Positions 42,917-52,714 of a stretch of DNA of 64,000 bases are shown here, piece by piece. Origin of the DNA: Dokdonia donghaensis DSW-1 (GTDB lineage Bacteria; Bacteroidota; Bacteroidia; Flavobacteriales; Flavobacteriaceae); the NCBI RefSeq assembly GCF_001653755.1, contig NZ_CP015125.1, positions 2,117,501-2,181,500 on the forward strand, in the 5' to 3' direction. A program made the position numbers and the translations under genes. The notes under the pieces were generated by a model that ran no database searches, was not told the origin of the DNA, and worked only from the letters and a program-made list of their open reading frames with translations. Numbering within the stretch: the stretch's first letter is position 1; each line of letters starts with the position of its first letter.

Positions 42917-44350
42917 CTACTTTCTTATAAATAATAATCCTAAAAAGGTCAACGCACCGTTTAAGATTAATATAAAAAACCCAAATTCAAATCCCACTCC
43001 TGCCGAAAGCGTACTTATGATATATGCAAGAATAGGCGATGCAATGGCAACTACTGGGACAAACTTGTCTTTTACATCCCATTCTGTAAAGAGTCCACAA
43101 GCATAAAGGCCTAAGAGAGGTCCATAGGTATATCCCGCAAACGTAAATAGTTTTGCGATTACTGTAGCATCTGCAATTACGTATTTAAATATGATGATCA
43201 CGGCAATGAGTACAAGCGACATTACAATGTGGATGCGTTTGCGCACTGCTACTTGCTTTACGGCATCATACTTTTTTTCTATGTCTAGTATGTCTATACT
43301 AAAAGACGTGGTAAGTGATGTAAGGGCGCTATCTGCACTTGAATATGCAGCTGCAATTAATCCTAGTAAGAAAACAATAGCGAGTCCTATTCCTAAGCCG
43401 CTATTTACAGCAATGGTAGGGAAGAGTTCATCTTTATGTGCGTCTATACCGTTTTGTGATGCATATACAGTGAGTAATAATCCCAGTGCTAAGAATACAA
43501 GATTTACAATGGTGAGAACGATTGTAAACCAAAACATATTTTTTTGAGCATCATCTAGATTACGACAGGTAAGGTTTTTTTGCATCATATCTTGATCCAG
43601 TCCTGTCATTACAATAGATATAAAGGCTCCAGATAAAAATTGCTTTACAAAGAAGTCACCGCTTTTCCAGTCGTCAAAAAAGAATATCTGACTCATATCG
43701 CTATTAGAAATAAGATCTAAAGCCGCTCCTGCGTTGAGCCCCATCTCGTCACTCACAAAATAGATCGCCACACCCACCGCAATAAGCATAAAGAGTGTTT
43801 GTAATGTGTCTGTCCACACAATGGTTTTGATACCAGCTTTAAAGGTATAGAGCCAGATAAGTATGATGGTGAGGGTAACTGTTACAAAAAACGGTACACC
43901 CATCTCATCAAAAACGAGTAGCTGTAATACGTTTGCAACTAGGTATAATCTAAAACTCGCACCTATAATTCTGCTTAGTAAAAAGAAGGATGCTCCAGTC
44001 TTATAAGAATAGGTGCCAAATCTCCCTTCTAGATAGGTGTAGATAGAAGTAAGATTCAATTTATAGTAGAGTGGGAGTAGTACGAGGCCTATTACCGCAT
44101 AACCGACAGTATACCCAAGAACGACTTGAAAATAGCTGAAGCTTGATGCCTCAATCCATCCAGGGACAGATATAAAGGTTACTCCAGATAGTGAAGCTCC
44201 TATCATCCCAAAAGCAACAAGATACCAAGGAGATTGCTTGCCTGCTTTAAAAAAATCTGTGTTAGAATCTCCTTTGCTCGTTAAGTAGCTTATGAGCATA
44301 AGCACACCAAAGTAACCAGCAATAAGAAGTAATATATGTAAGGGCTGCAT
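42917..44350 (-). CDS. Sodium:solute symporter
   Basis: 477 aa, about 13 helices with the LeuT/SSS pattern: SKGDSNTDFFKAGKQSPWYLVAFGMIGASLSGVTFISVPGW, then AAYSSADSALTSLTTSFS with the Na-binding Ser/Thr row. Substrate (sugar, proline or vitamin) cannot be told. Upstream gene is an FtsX permease on the same strand, 85 bases away, probably independent. Confidence 0.9.
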   Translation of the reverse strand: MQPLHILLLIAGYFGVLMLISYLTSKGDSNTDFFKAGKQSPWYLVAFGMIGASLSGVTFISVPGWIEASSFSYFQVVLGYTVGYAVIGLVLLPLYYKLNLTSIYTYLEGRFGTYSYKTGASFFLLSRIIGASFRLYLVANVLQLLVFDEMGVPFFVTVTLTIILIWLYTFKAGIKTIVWTDTLQTLFMLIAVGVAIYFVSDEMGLNAGAALDLISNSDMSQIFFFDDWKSGDFFVKQFLSGAFISIVMTGLDQDMMQKNLTCRNLDDAQKNMFWFTIVLTIVNLVFLALGLLLTVYASQNGIDAHKDELFPTIAVNSGLGIGLAIVFLLGLIAAAYSSADSALTSLTTSFSIDILDIEKKYDAVKQVAVRKRIHIVMSLVLIAVIIIFKYVIADATVIAKLFTFAGYTYGPLLGLYACGLFTEWDVKDKFVPVVAIASPILAYIISTLSAGVGFEFGFFILILNGALTFLGLLFIRK

Positions 44351-44435
44351 ATCAATTATATTAAGAATACGAATATACTCTTTTGATAAATGATTGCAGA
44401 TTGTGCAGTTAAGATTTCTCTATACAGAGCTTCTC

Positions 44436-45671
44436 TTACTCATAACGTAAAGACTCTACAGGGTCAAGCTTTGCTGCCTTTATTGCGGGAAATAAACCAG
44501 ATAATATTGCAATTGCAAATGTGATAATAGTCGCTGCAATAATTGCTCCCCAAGGAGTGGTAAATACAAAGTCTGCAATAGAGGCTATAAGTGCACCTAT
44601 ACTTATACCTAGTACAATCCCTGTAAGACCTCCTAGTTGCCCCACGATAATTGCCTCGTATAAGAACTGTGCTGCAATGGTAGATTTTTTTGCTCCTAGC
44701 GCCTTACGCACGCCTATCTCACGTGTACGCTCTGTTACAGAGACAAGCATTATATTCATAAGTGCGATACAAGATCCAAAAATCGTAATGATACTTATTA
44801 CCCAGGCAGCCACATTAAGCACACCCGTTATTTCGGCTATTTGATTAATAAGGTCGTCACTGCGTCCTATACCAAAGTTGTTTTCTTCTATAGGGGTAAG
44901 CCCACGTATGTTTCTAAAGGTGAGTATCGCTTCTTCTTCGGCGCTATCTAGAAGTTCTGCGTCTTCTACCATTACACTCACGTTGTAGTTTATGTTAGGT
45001 TGTGTAAACATTGTTCGCGCTACTTGTATCGGTATTAGAACTCGCAAGTCTTGATTGTTGCCAAAGGTGGCTCCCTTTTCTTCAAGCATTCCTATTACGT
45101 TAAATTTGGTGCCACGTATACTTATGGTTTTCCCTATGGGGTTATCATCCTTAAATATATTTTTATAAAAGTCACTTCCTAATACACAAACACGTGTATT
45201 GTTATTTATATCAAAAGAGGTGAAGTTTCTACCCTTTTCTAGCTTGAGGCCGGAATTATTTAAGAAGTTTTCATTTACACCTACTACGCTTGCTTCTGGA
45301 TCTGTCTTTTCATTTTCATACTTCACTTCTGCAGTTCGTGTTCCTTGAAAAGAGATAGCCGTACGTGCGGTAGGGTAATTATATTGCTCTGTAAACTCTT
45401 TTACCTGGCGATAACCTATAACGGGGTTAATTACTTGCTTTTCATCAGAGCGTCTAGAGGTAAACTCATAACGTTGCAGGTTAAAGGTGTTACTCCCCAT
45501 ACTTGCAAAATCTGAGCTTATTGTATTTTCAAGCGCCTTTACAAGACTTAAAATCCCTACCAGTGCCGTGATACCTATGGCAATGATAAATACAGTCAAA
45601 ATAGTGCGCAACAGCTGACTTTTAATACTGTCAAAGGCGATTCTTAAATTCTCGCGAAATAGTGAAAACAT
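44436..45671 (-). CDS. ABC transporter permease of the MacB/FtsX type
   Basis: 411 aa: N-terminal helix LRTILTVFIIAIGITALVGIL, a periplasmic MacB_PCD domain (about 50-245), then three helices with the FtsX block TERTREIGVRKALGAKKSTIAAQFLYEA and end LDPVESLRYE. Exporter subunit of the Lol/MacB type that moves lipoproteins, toxins or peptides by mechanotransmission. The matching ATPase is not adjacent. Confidence 0.92.
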   Translation of the reverse strand: MFSLFRENLRIAFDSIKSQLLRTILTVFIIAIGITALVGILSLVKALENTISSDFASMGSNTFNLQRYEFTSRRSDEKQVINPVIGYRQVKEFTEQYNYPTARTAISFQGTRTAEVKYENEKTDPEASVVGVNENFLNNSGLKLEKGRNFTSFDINNNTRVCVLGSDFYKNIFKDDNPIGKTISIRGTKFNVIGMLEEKGATFGNNQDLRVLIPIQVARTMFTQPNINYNVSVMVEDAELLDSAEEEAILTFRNIRGLTPIEENNFGIGRSDDLINQIAEITGVLNVAAWVISIITIFGSCIALMNIMLVSVTERTREIGVRKALGAKKSTIAAQFLYEAIIVGQLGGLTGIVLGISIGALIASIADFVFTTPWGAIIAATIITFAIAILSGLFPAIKAAKLDPVESLRYE

Positions 45672-45873
45672 AGGTTCAAGTATGAATTAAGCATTTCAGA
45701 AACACAATTGTCTCTGTACACAATGTACGATAAGACTATTAACTCGTCAAAAAGTTACCAAACTTTTCAAATAATTCTCTCGTGGCTTCATTTTTTAAGA
45801 TATTTGCGAGTGCATTTTAAATATGCCACAACCGCAATTTTTGTGGTAAATCACATTAAAAAAAAGAGATATA

Positions 45874-45888
45874 CGCTTTCGCGAAAGC
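45874..45888. repeat. Dispersed palindrome, copy 18
   Basis: Intergenic, upstream of hisS. Confidence 0.95.
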
Positions 45889-45920
45889 ATAAAAAAAATT
45901 CAGGTAGTCTTTCCTTCTAT

Positions 45921-45928
45921 TAATTTTG
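45921..45928 (+). promoter_or_regulatory. -7 box of hisS
   Basis: TAATTTTG, 35 bases before the hisS ATG. Confidence 0.5.
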
Positions 45929-45962
45929 AAAGTAATTACCTTAAAGAATACGACTGTAACAT

Positions 45963-47345
45963 ATGAGTACAAAACCTTCTATACCTAAAGGAACCAGAGA
46001 TTTTTCACCAGAAGAAGTTGCAAAGCGCAGCTATATTATGAACACCATACGCACCCAGTTTCAGCATTTTGGTTTTCAACCTATCGAGACGCCTAGTTTT
46101 GAAAATAGCAGCACCTTGATGGGGAAGTATGGAGAAGAAGGTGACCGCTTGATATTTAAGATTCTTAATAGTGGTGACTATTTACGTAAGGTGAAGGATG
46201 ACGCTTTCGCGAAAGCGGACTCTACAGCACTCACACCACAAATTTCAGAAAAAGCACTTCGTTACGATCTTACCGTGCCTTTTGCGAGATACGTAGTACA
46301 GCACCAAAATGACATCGTTTTCCCTTTTAAACGTTTCCAGATGCAACCTGTATGGAGAGCAGATCGCCCACAAAAGGGACGTTTCCGCGAGTTCTATCAG
46401 TGTGATGCAGATGTGGTAGGAAGTGATTCTCTATGGCAAGAAGTGGAGTTTGTACAGTTATACGATGCTGTTTTTAGCACATTAAAGCTAGAAGAAGTGA
46501 CTATCAAGATGAACAACCGTAAGGTACTTTCTGGTATTGCAGAGGTGATAGGCGCAAGTGATAAACTCATAGATTTTACCGTAGCGCTGGATAAGCTTGA
46601 CAAAATAGGAGAGGAAGGTGTGACTAAAGAAATGCTTGCCAAAGGCATTACTCAAGAGGCGATAGATAAAGTAGCATCGTTGTTTACACTATCTGGCACT
46701 TTTGGTGATCAGCTAGGGACGCTTAAAACCTTGCTTGCAGATTCTGAGACGGGAATGGAAGGAATAAACGAATTGCTTTTTATCAATGATGCTATAGAGA
46801 GCTTAGGTTTACAAACCGCAACACTACAACTAGACGTAACACTCGCACGCGGACTTAACTATTACACAGGTGCTATTTTTGAAGTAAGTGCTCCAGAAGG
46901 TGTAAAGATGGGAAGTATAGGTGGCGGTGGTCGCTATGCAGATCTTACAGGTATTTTTGGACTTAAAGATATGAGTGGCGTGGGGATCTCTTTTGGTTTA
47001 GATCGTATTTACCTTGTGATAGAAGAGCTAGGCTTATTTCCAGAAGAGGCCACAGAAGGTGTAAAAGTGTTTTTTGTAAACTTTGGAGATCAAGAAGCTG
47101 GTTATGCAATGCAAGCGATAAGCAAGCTACGCCAAGCAGGAATCTCAGCCGAGTTATATCCAGATGCTGTGACGAGCAATAAGCAAATGAAAAAGCAAAT
47201 GACGTATGCAAATCGTCGCAATATTCCGTTTTTAGTACTTGCTGGAAAAGAAGAGATGGATGCAAAACAATACACACTCAAAAATATGGCAGAAGGCTCA
47301 CAAGAGACTGTAACCATAGACGAGCTAGTAGCAGCTTTGAAATAA
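45963..47345 (+). CDS. hisS: Histidyl-tRNA synthetase
   Basis: Class II aaRS, 460 aa. Motif 2 RFREFYQCDADVVG, HisA block LARGLNYYTGAIFEV, motif 3 GVGISFGLDRIYL, and C-terminal anticodon domain (about 365-460). N-terminal KGTRDFSPEE is typical. The dispersed palindrome encodes DD-AFAKA-DS at about residues 80-87, within the insertion loop before SEKALRYDLTVPFARYV, a variable part. Own promoter, followed by the YfhO run in the same direction. Confidence 0.97.
   Translation: MSTKPSIPKGTRDFSPEEVAKRSYIMNTIRTQFQHFGFQPIETPSFENSSTLMGKYGEEGDRLIFKILNSGDYLRKVKDDAFAKADSTALTPQISEKALRYDLTVPFARYVVQHQNDIVFPFKRFQMQPVWRADRPQKGRFREFYQCDADVVGSDSLWQEVEFVQLYDAVFSTLKLEEVTIKMNNRKVLSGIAEVIGASDKLIDFTVALDKLDKIGEEGVTKEMLAKGITQEAIDKVASLFTLSGTFGDQLGTLKTLLADSETGMEGINELLFINDAIESLGLQTATLQLDVTLARGLNYYTGAIFEVSAPEGVKMGSIGGGGRYADLTGIFGLKDMSGVGISFGLDRIYLVIEELGLFPEEATEGVKVFFVNFGDQEAGYAMQAISKLRQAGISAELYPDAVTSNKQMKKQMTYANRRNIPFLVLAGKEEMDAKQYTLKNMAEGSQETVTIDELVAALK
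46202..46217. repeat. Dispersed palindrome, copy 19
   Basis: In hisS, read AFAKA; only 328 bases from copy 18. Confidence 0.95.
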
Positions 47346-47411
47346 ATTTAAACAGAGCCAGCCTATAAGAAAGGAAAGGCTCCGCCACTAACGACTATTG
47401 ACATAACACCT

Positions 47412-49838
47412 ATGAACATCGATTTTAAAAAACTCCTTCCGCATATTCTAGTTGTACTTGGCTTTATAGTCGTGGCGCTAGTTTACTTCAATCCGGTGTT
47501 ATCTGGAAAGCGCATTTATCAAAATGATATCAAGCTCTATGAAGGGATGGCAAAGCAACATCGTGACTTTAGAGCAGAGACGGGTGAGGAGACCTACTGG
47601 ACTAATAGTGCCTTTGGAGGGATGCCTACCTACCAGATGGGAGCGAGGTTTGAGTATGATATGATGGATAAGTTGGACCGTGTGATTCGCTTTTTACCGC
47701 GCCCAGCAGATTATCTTTTTCTCTATTTTATCTCCTTTTATGCGTTAATGCTCGTGATGCGCGTCCCTTGGAAGCTCGCTGTAGTTGGTGCGCTTGCCTT
47801 TGGCCTTTCTACTTATCTAATTATCATTATAGGCGTAGGGCATAATTCAAAGGTGCACGCCATAGGTTATTTTCCGCTCGTACTTGCGGGTATTATACTC
47901 ACGTATCAGAAACGATATCTCTGGGGATTTTTACTCACTGCTGTTGCAATGGGGCTAGAAATACAGGCTAATCACTACCAGATGACTTATTATCTAGGGT
48001 TGCTTTGTGTGATTTTAGGGATTGCATACCTCATAGATGCTATCAAGAAAAAACAACTTCCACATTTCTTTAAAGCTTCGGGAATATTAGTCATTGCCGT
48101 ACTATTAGGTCTCGCTACAAACGCAACGACCTTACTTGCTACTGCAGAGTATGCAGAGACAAGTATACGTGGTGAGCAATTATTAAAAGATGACCTTGCC
48201 AAAGACGCCGTAGAAGACGGTCTTGGTTTTGATTATATCACGCAGTGGAGTTATGGAAAGCTAGAGTCTCTCAATCTCATTGCATCAGATTTTATGGGAA
48301 CAGGTACTGCTGCCGATTTGGGGCGTGAGTCCGCTTTCGCGAAAAAGTTAAGCGAATTAGGAGTTCCTCCTAATGAAGTAAGTTACTATGCGCAAGGAAC
48401 GAGATTGTACTGGGGAGAGCAACCGTTTGTAGAAGCTCCTCCATATCTCGGGGTAACAGTTTTTGCACTTGCATTATTAGGACTGTTTCTAGTAAATGGA
48501 AGACTACGCTGGTGGTTACTAGCAGGTATGATTGTTTCCTTAGTACTGAGTTGGGGAAAGAACGTAGAAGGAATTACACGTTTCTTTATAGACTATGTGC
48601 CGTTGTATAATAAGTTTAGAGCAGTTACGAGTATACAGGTGATTTTAGAATTACTGTTACCTATCGCTGCAATGGTAGGTTTACACAGATTTTTAAACGA
48701 CCGAGTAGATCAAGCCGAAAAGCAAAAAAAGTTACTCATCGCTATAGGTTCGCTAGCAGGTCTTTTTGTGATACTCTACCTTTTTAGCGGAAGCTTATTT
48801 AACCTACGCTCTGCCGCCGAAGGACAGATGGCCATCGAGCAACCAGAAATATTAAATGCCATAAAAGAAGATCGCCTCGCTGTATTAAAAAGTGATGTGT
48901 TGAGGTCTTTACTATTTGTGCTTTTTATAGGAACCGCTTTGTGGTTAACGCTCAAGAAGAAGATTTCAGAAAACATTGCAATAATCACCATTGGTGCCCT
49001 CATAGTTTTTGACCTAGTAGGTGTAGATAGACGTTCTGTAAATGAAGAAAACTTCATCACCCAACGACAGTATGACCAAAACTTCCAGATTACTCCAGCA
49101 GATGAGGAGATGCTTAAGGATGATAGCTATTTCCGCGTGATTGATCTTGCTCGAGGATTTAATAATAGCCATACTTCGTACTATTTCAATTCGCTTAACG
49201 GATATTCTGCCGTACAACCGCGTACGATTGACGACTTATACAATCAGCAGATTGCTCAGGGTAATGCTGAGGTGCTTAATATGTACAATGTAAAATACAT
49301 CCTTCAAGACAGCGAGCAGGGTATGGGGATAAGCAAAAACCCAGAAGCAAACGGCCCAGCTTGGTTTGTAAATGAAATACAGTACGTACCAGATTATAAT
49401 GCAGAGTTTGAGGGGCTCACAAAAGTAGACACAAAAAATACAGTACTCATCCGTGAAGAATATCGTGAGGAACTAGGAAACTTCCAGCCGCAGCGTGATA
49501 GTACGGCGGTAGTGAAAACTAAAGAGGTACAGCCTAACAAACTGGTGTACCAAGTAGAAAATGGTAGCGATGGCTTTATGGTCTTTGCAGAGAACTATTA
49601 CAAAAATGGATGGATTGCAACCGTTGATGGTGTAGAAACTACCATTTTACCAGTAAACTATGCCTTGAGAGGTATTAAAGTGCCTGCAGGTGCTCACGAA
49701 GTAGTAATGACTTTTGAGCCACAAGTGGTAAAAACCGGAGGGATGATTATGCTGGGTAGTAGTCTATTACTTTTCTTACTAGTTGCCGGAGGAATATTCT
49801 ACACGGTAAAAAACCGTGATACAGAAGCACAGGCTTAA
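47412..49838 (+). CDS. YfhO-family membrane protein
   Basis: 808 aa. About a dozen helices in the first 540 residues (for example ILVVLGFIVVALVYFNPVL, YLFLYFISFYALMLVMRVPW) and a large periplasmic domain (about 550-775), then a last helix. The early loop PTYQMGARF and NYKNGWIATVDG, VNYALRGIKVPAG belong to the YfhO family, which transfers glycosyl residues to lipoteichoic acid or O-glycans in other bacteria. The stop overlaps the next start, so it is linked to the glycosyltransferase. Confidence 0.9.
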   Translation: MNIDFKKLLPHILVVLGFIVVALVYFNPVLSGKRIYQNDIKLYEGMAKQHRDFRAETGEETYWTNSAFGGMPTYQMGARFEYDMMDKLDRVIRFLPRPADYLFLYFISFYALMLVMRVPWKLAVVGALAFGLSTYLIIIIGVGHNSKVHAIGYFPLVLAGIILTYQKRYLWGFLLTAVAMGLEIQANHYQMTYYLGLLCVILGIAYLIDAIKKKQLPHFFKASGILVIAVLLGLATNATTLLATAEYAETSIRGEQLLKDDLAKDAVEDGLGFDYITQWSYGKLESLNLIASDFMGTGTAADLGRESAFAKKLSELGVPPNEVSYYAQGTRLYWGEQPFVEAPPYLGVTVFALALLGLFLVNGRLRWWLLAGMIVSLVLSWGKNVEGITRFFIDYVPLYNKFRAVTSIQVILELLLPIAAMVGLHRFLNDRVDQAEKQKKLLIAIGSLAGLFVILYLFSGSLFNLRSAAEGQMAIEQPEILNAIKEDRLAVLKSDVLRSLLFVLFIGTALWLTLKKKISENIAIITIGALIVFDLVGVDRRSVNEENFITQRQYDQNFQITPADEEMLKDDSYFRVIDLARGFNNSHTSYYFNSLNGYSAVQPRTIDDLYNQQIAQGNAEVLNMYNVKYILQDSEQGMGISKNPEANGPAWFVNEIQYVPDYNAEFEGLTKVDTKNTVLIREEYREELGNFQPQRDSTAVVKTKEVQPNKLVYQVENGSDGFMVFAENYYKNGWIATVDGVETTILPVNYALRGIKVPAGAHEVVMTFEPQVVKTGGMIMLGSSLLLFLLVAGGIFYTVKNRDTEAQA
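48333..48346. repeat. Degraded palindrome copy
   Basis: Two mismatches at the right end, in the YfhO gene, read SAFAKK. Confidence 0.7.
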
Positions 49839-51121
49839 TGAATAACAAGGTACTTATCATCGCATATTATTGGCCGCCCGCTGGTGGTCCTGGTGTGCAG
49901 CGATGGCTCAAGTTTACAAAGTACCTGCCAGAATTTGGGATAGAACCTATTGTTTACGTTCCGGAAAATCCTAGTTACCCTATTATAGATGATTCTTTAG
50001 TTGCTGAGGTTTCAGGTAAGGTGACTGTGATTAAACAACCTATTAAAGAGCCGTATGGGTGGGCAAGTACGCTTTCGCGAAAGCAAACTAAAACCATCTC
50101 ATCTGGTATTTTACCTAAGGAAGGAAAGCAGAGCTTGTTACAAAAAGCGATGCTCTACGTGCGTGGAAACTTTTTTGTGCCAGACGCAAGAGTAGGGTGG
50201 GTAGCACCTTCTGTGGCATTTTTGAAAAAGTATATTGAAGAAAACGATATTCAAAAAATCATCACCACAGGTCCGCCACACAGCCTACATCTCATAGGCA
50301 ACCAACTCAAAAAATGGAAACCCAACCTAACTTGGGTGGCCGATTTTAGAGATCCGTGGACGACTATTGGGTATCACGATAAACTCCGAATGACCGCCAA
50401 AACAAAAGCGCGTCACAAGCAGCTAGAAAAGCAAGTACTCACCACTGCAGATCATATCATTGTAACCAGCCCAGGAACAAAAAGAGAATTTCAAGCGATT
50501 ACCGAAAGACCTATTACCGTTATCACAAATGGGTTCGATGATAGAGTAATCACTCCGCATCAACCTACAGAGCGGTTTGTATTATCTCACATAGGTTCTT
50601 TACTCTCAGAACGTAATCCGCAGTTGTTGTGGAGGGTGTTGAGAGCATTGTGTGATGAGGTGCCAGCTTTTGCTAAAGCGTTAGAAATACAACTTGTAGG
50701 CAAAGTAAGTCAAGAGATTATTGATGCTATAAAGAAAGCCGGTCTAGAGTCACAATTAAACCTTGTAGGTTATGTAAGTCATCAAGAAGCACAGCGTTTA
50801 CAAGAACAAGCAGACGTCTTGCTCCTCATAGAAATTAACGCCGAAAAGACAAAAGGCATTATAGCCGGAAAACTTTTTGAATACCTAAGCGCACAACGAC
50901 CTATAGTCGCTATAGGCCCAAAGGGAGCAGATATAGGAGCTATTATAGAAAAAACAGCAACAGGTAGTTTTGTAGATTACAGTCAAGAAATAAAGTTGAA
51001 ATCTGTAATAAAAATGTTATTTACTGGTGACTACAAGTGCGCTAGCAATATAACCGAAGTAGCCAAATATCATAGAAGAGAACTCACAGCACAGCTCAGT
51101 TATCTATTAGCACAATTATAA
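49838..51121 (+). CDS. GT4-like glycosyltransferase
   Basis: 427 aa. N-terminal YYWPPAGGPGVQRWLKF and C-terminal half KTKGIIAGKLFEYLSAQRPIVAIGPKGADI give the GT-B fold of family 4. It adds sugar from a nucleotide sugar to a lipid or glycan. The palindrome is read ST-LSRK-Q, in a loop near residue 80. One base overlap with YfhO and 9 bases from the flippase, so an operon for surface glycan. Confidence 0.9.
   Translation: MNNKVLIIAYYWPPAGGPGVQRWLKFTKYLPEFGIEPIVYVPENPSYPIIDDSLVAEVSGKVTVIKQPIKEPYGWASTLSRKQTKTISSGILPKEGKQSLLQKAMLYVRGNFFVPDARVGWVAPSVAFLKKYIEENDIQKIITTGPPHSLHLIGNQLKKWKPNLTWVADFRDPWTTIGYHDKLRMTAKTKARHKQLEKQVLTTADHIIVTSPGTKREFQAITERPITVITNGFDDRVITPHQPTERFVLSHIGSLLSERNPQLLWRVLRALCDEVPAFAKALEIQLVGKVSQEIIDAIKKAGLESQLNLVGYVSHQEAQRLQEQADVLLLIEINAEKTKGIIAGKLFEYLSAQRPIVAIGPKGADIGAIIEKTATGSFVDYSQEIKLKSVIKMLFTGDYKCASNITEVAKYHRRELTAQLSYLLAQL
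50070..50084. repeat. Dispersed palindrome, copy 20
   Basis: In the glycosyltransferase gene, read LSRK. Confidence 0.95.
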
Positions 51122-51130
51122 AGGAATACT

Positions 51131-52615
51131 GTGGGAATCGTATTAAAACAATCTTTTCAGAATCTTGTCACGACCTACCTAGGTTTTGGTTTAGGTGCCG
51201 TAAACACGCTGTTTTTGTACGTAAACTTTATGAGTGACACCTATTATGGCTTGGTAAGTTTTATTCTTTCTACGGCTTTTATTTTAGTGCCTTTTCTAGC
51301 CTTTGGGGTTCAAAACACGATAGTCAAGTTTTACTCATCTTTTAAGGGAGAAGATCAAGATCGGTTTTTAAGTTGGATGCTGGTTTTACCACTATTTTTA
51401 ATTTTACCCATTACTGGAATCACGTATTTCTTACATCAGCAAATTGCAGATTTCCTTTCGTCAAAAAATGAGATTGTAGCTGGCTACGTATGGTATATCT
51501 TCATTATCGCCTTGTCGTCGGCTTATTTTGAGATATTTTTCTCTTGGTCTAAAGTGCAGCTCAAAAGTACGTTTGGTAATTTTTTAAAGGAGGTTTTTCA
51601 TCGTTTGGGTGTGACCTTACTCCTTGTTTTACTGGCTTTTTCTATCATAAATGTGGATACTTTTTTAGTGCTTACGGTTGCCATTTATGTAGTGAGAATG
51701 ATTGTGATGCTACTCTATGCCTTTAAGCAACGAAAGCCTATTTTTACGCTTTCGCGAAAGCGTAATCCCTCAAAACTTGATAGACAGCGCACCGCTATTA
51801 TAAAGTACTCAACGCTTATCATTATTGCGGGTTCTGTGGCGACTTTGCTTATCGATATAGACAAGTTTATGATAGGTAAATATGTGGCGATAGAAAATGT
51901 AGCTTACTATGCAGTTGCTATCTACATCGCAACGGTGATAGGTGTGCCTGCGAGGGCAATGCACCAGATTACGTACCCGATGGTGGCTGGTATGCTCAAT
52001 AATAAGCAATGGGATGAAATGCGCATACTTTACAAAAAAAGTAGTCTGAGTTTATTAGTGATTTCTGGCTTGTTATTTTTACTAATATGCTGTAATATCA
52101 AAAGCCTTTATCTCATTGTAGGTCCAGCCTATGCGACGGCACTTTATGTAGTACTTTGTATAAGTGCTTCAAAACTTTTAGATAACTGTCTGGGTATAAA
52201 TAATGCTATTGTATTTAATAGTGATTATTATCGAATTGTACTGGCAATAGGAGTTGTGGCGGTAATTGTAGCAGTAATTTTAAATATGGTGTTGATTCCC
52301 ACACTAGGGATAAATGGTGCTGGAGTGGCAACGCTTATCGCAACAGTAGGCTACTCGCTTGCCAAATTACTTGTGGTACAGGCCAAATTTAAAATGCAAC
52401 CATTTTCTAAAAAGTCGCTATTAACCTTTGGAGTGATTGCTACCTTGTTTTGTGGGTTTTACTTTTGGGATTTTTCTTTTAATCCGCTAGTGGCAATTGC
52501 TGTAAAAGGCACTATGTTAGGAAGTATATACCTCATACTTTCTTATAAACTCAAACTTTCTCTAGATATTAATAATGCGATTGATAGCGTGCTTGGTACT
52601 GTGTTTAAAAGATAG
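51131..52615 (+). CDS. Polysaccharide flippase (Wzx/MATE-type)
   Basis: 494 aa with 13-14 helices and a GTG start. TYLGFGLGAVNTLFLYVNFMSD and later GINGAGVATLIATVGYS are typical for polysaccharide exporter-like flippases (MviN/RfbX group). It moves lipid-linked oligosaccharide across the inner membrane. The palindrome is read FT-LSRKR-N in the cytoplasmic loop near residue 210. Last gene of the glycan run, followed by a terminator. Confidence 0.92.
   Translation: MGIVLKQSFQNLVTTYLGFGLGAVNTLFLYVNFMSDTYYGLVSFILSTAFILVPFLAFGVQNTIVKFYSSFKGEDQDRFLSWMLVLPLFLILPITGITYFLHQQIADFLSSKNEIVAGYVWYIFIIALSSAYFEIFFSWSKVQLKSTFGNFLKEVFHRLGVTLLLVLLAFSIINVDTFLVLTVAIYVVRMIVMLLYAFKQRKPIFTLSRKRNPSKLDRQRTAIIKYSTLIIIAGSVATLLIDIDKFMIGKYVAIENVAYYAVAIYIATVIGVPARAMHQITYPMVAGMLNNKQWDEMRILYKKSSLSLLVISGLLFLLICCNIKSLYLIVGPAYATALYVVLCISASKLLDNCLGINNAIVFNSDYYRIVLAIGVVAVIVAVILNMVLIPTLGINGAGVATLIATVGYSLAKLLVVQAKFKMQPFSKKSLLTFGVIATLFCGFYFWDFSFNPLVAIAVKGTMLGSIYLILSYKLKLSLDINNAIDSVLGTVFKR
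51747..51762. repeat. Dispersed palindrome, copy 21
   Basis: 20-bp form in the flippase gene, read LSRKR. Confidence 0.95.
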
Positions 52616-52639
52616 AAACTTTGCTTAATAACATAGAAA

Positions 52640-52672
52640 AACCCCGATTTACAATTGTAAATCGAGGCTTTA
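52640..52672 (+). terminator. Terminator after the glycan run
   Basis: CCCCGATTTAC-AATT-GTAAATCGAGG hairpin with one mismatch, followed by CTTTAAC. Probably bidirectional with the next minus-strand gene. Confidence 0.75.
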
Positions 52673-52714
52673 ACAAACCAACCAAAGTTATCGTTAGTAT
52701 TTGAGGATTAATAA

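Larger units (their letters stand above)
45672..45962. other. Intergenic region with palindrome and hisS promoter
   Basis: A 290-base gap between divergent genes. It holds a dispersed palindrome (45874) and a TAATTTTG -7 box. A 71-codon frame across it has no supporting features and is not called. Confidence 0.5.

Noticed and set aside
45708..45923. 71-codon frame between the FtsX permease and hisS
   Set aside because: It crosses the palindrome and the hisS promoter, has no domain and no start signal.
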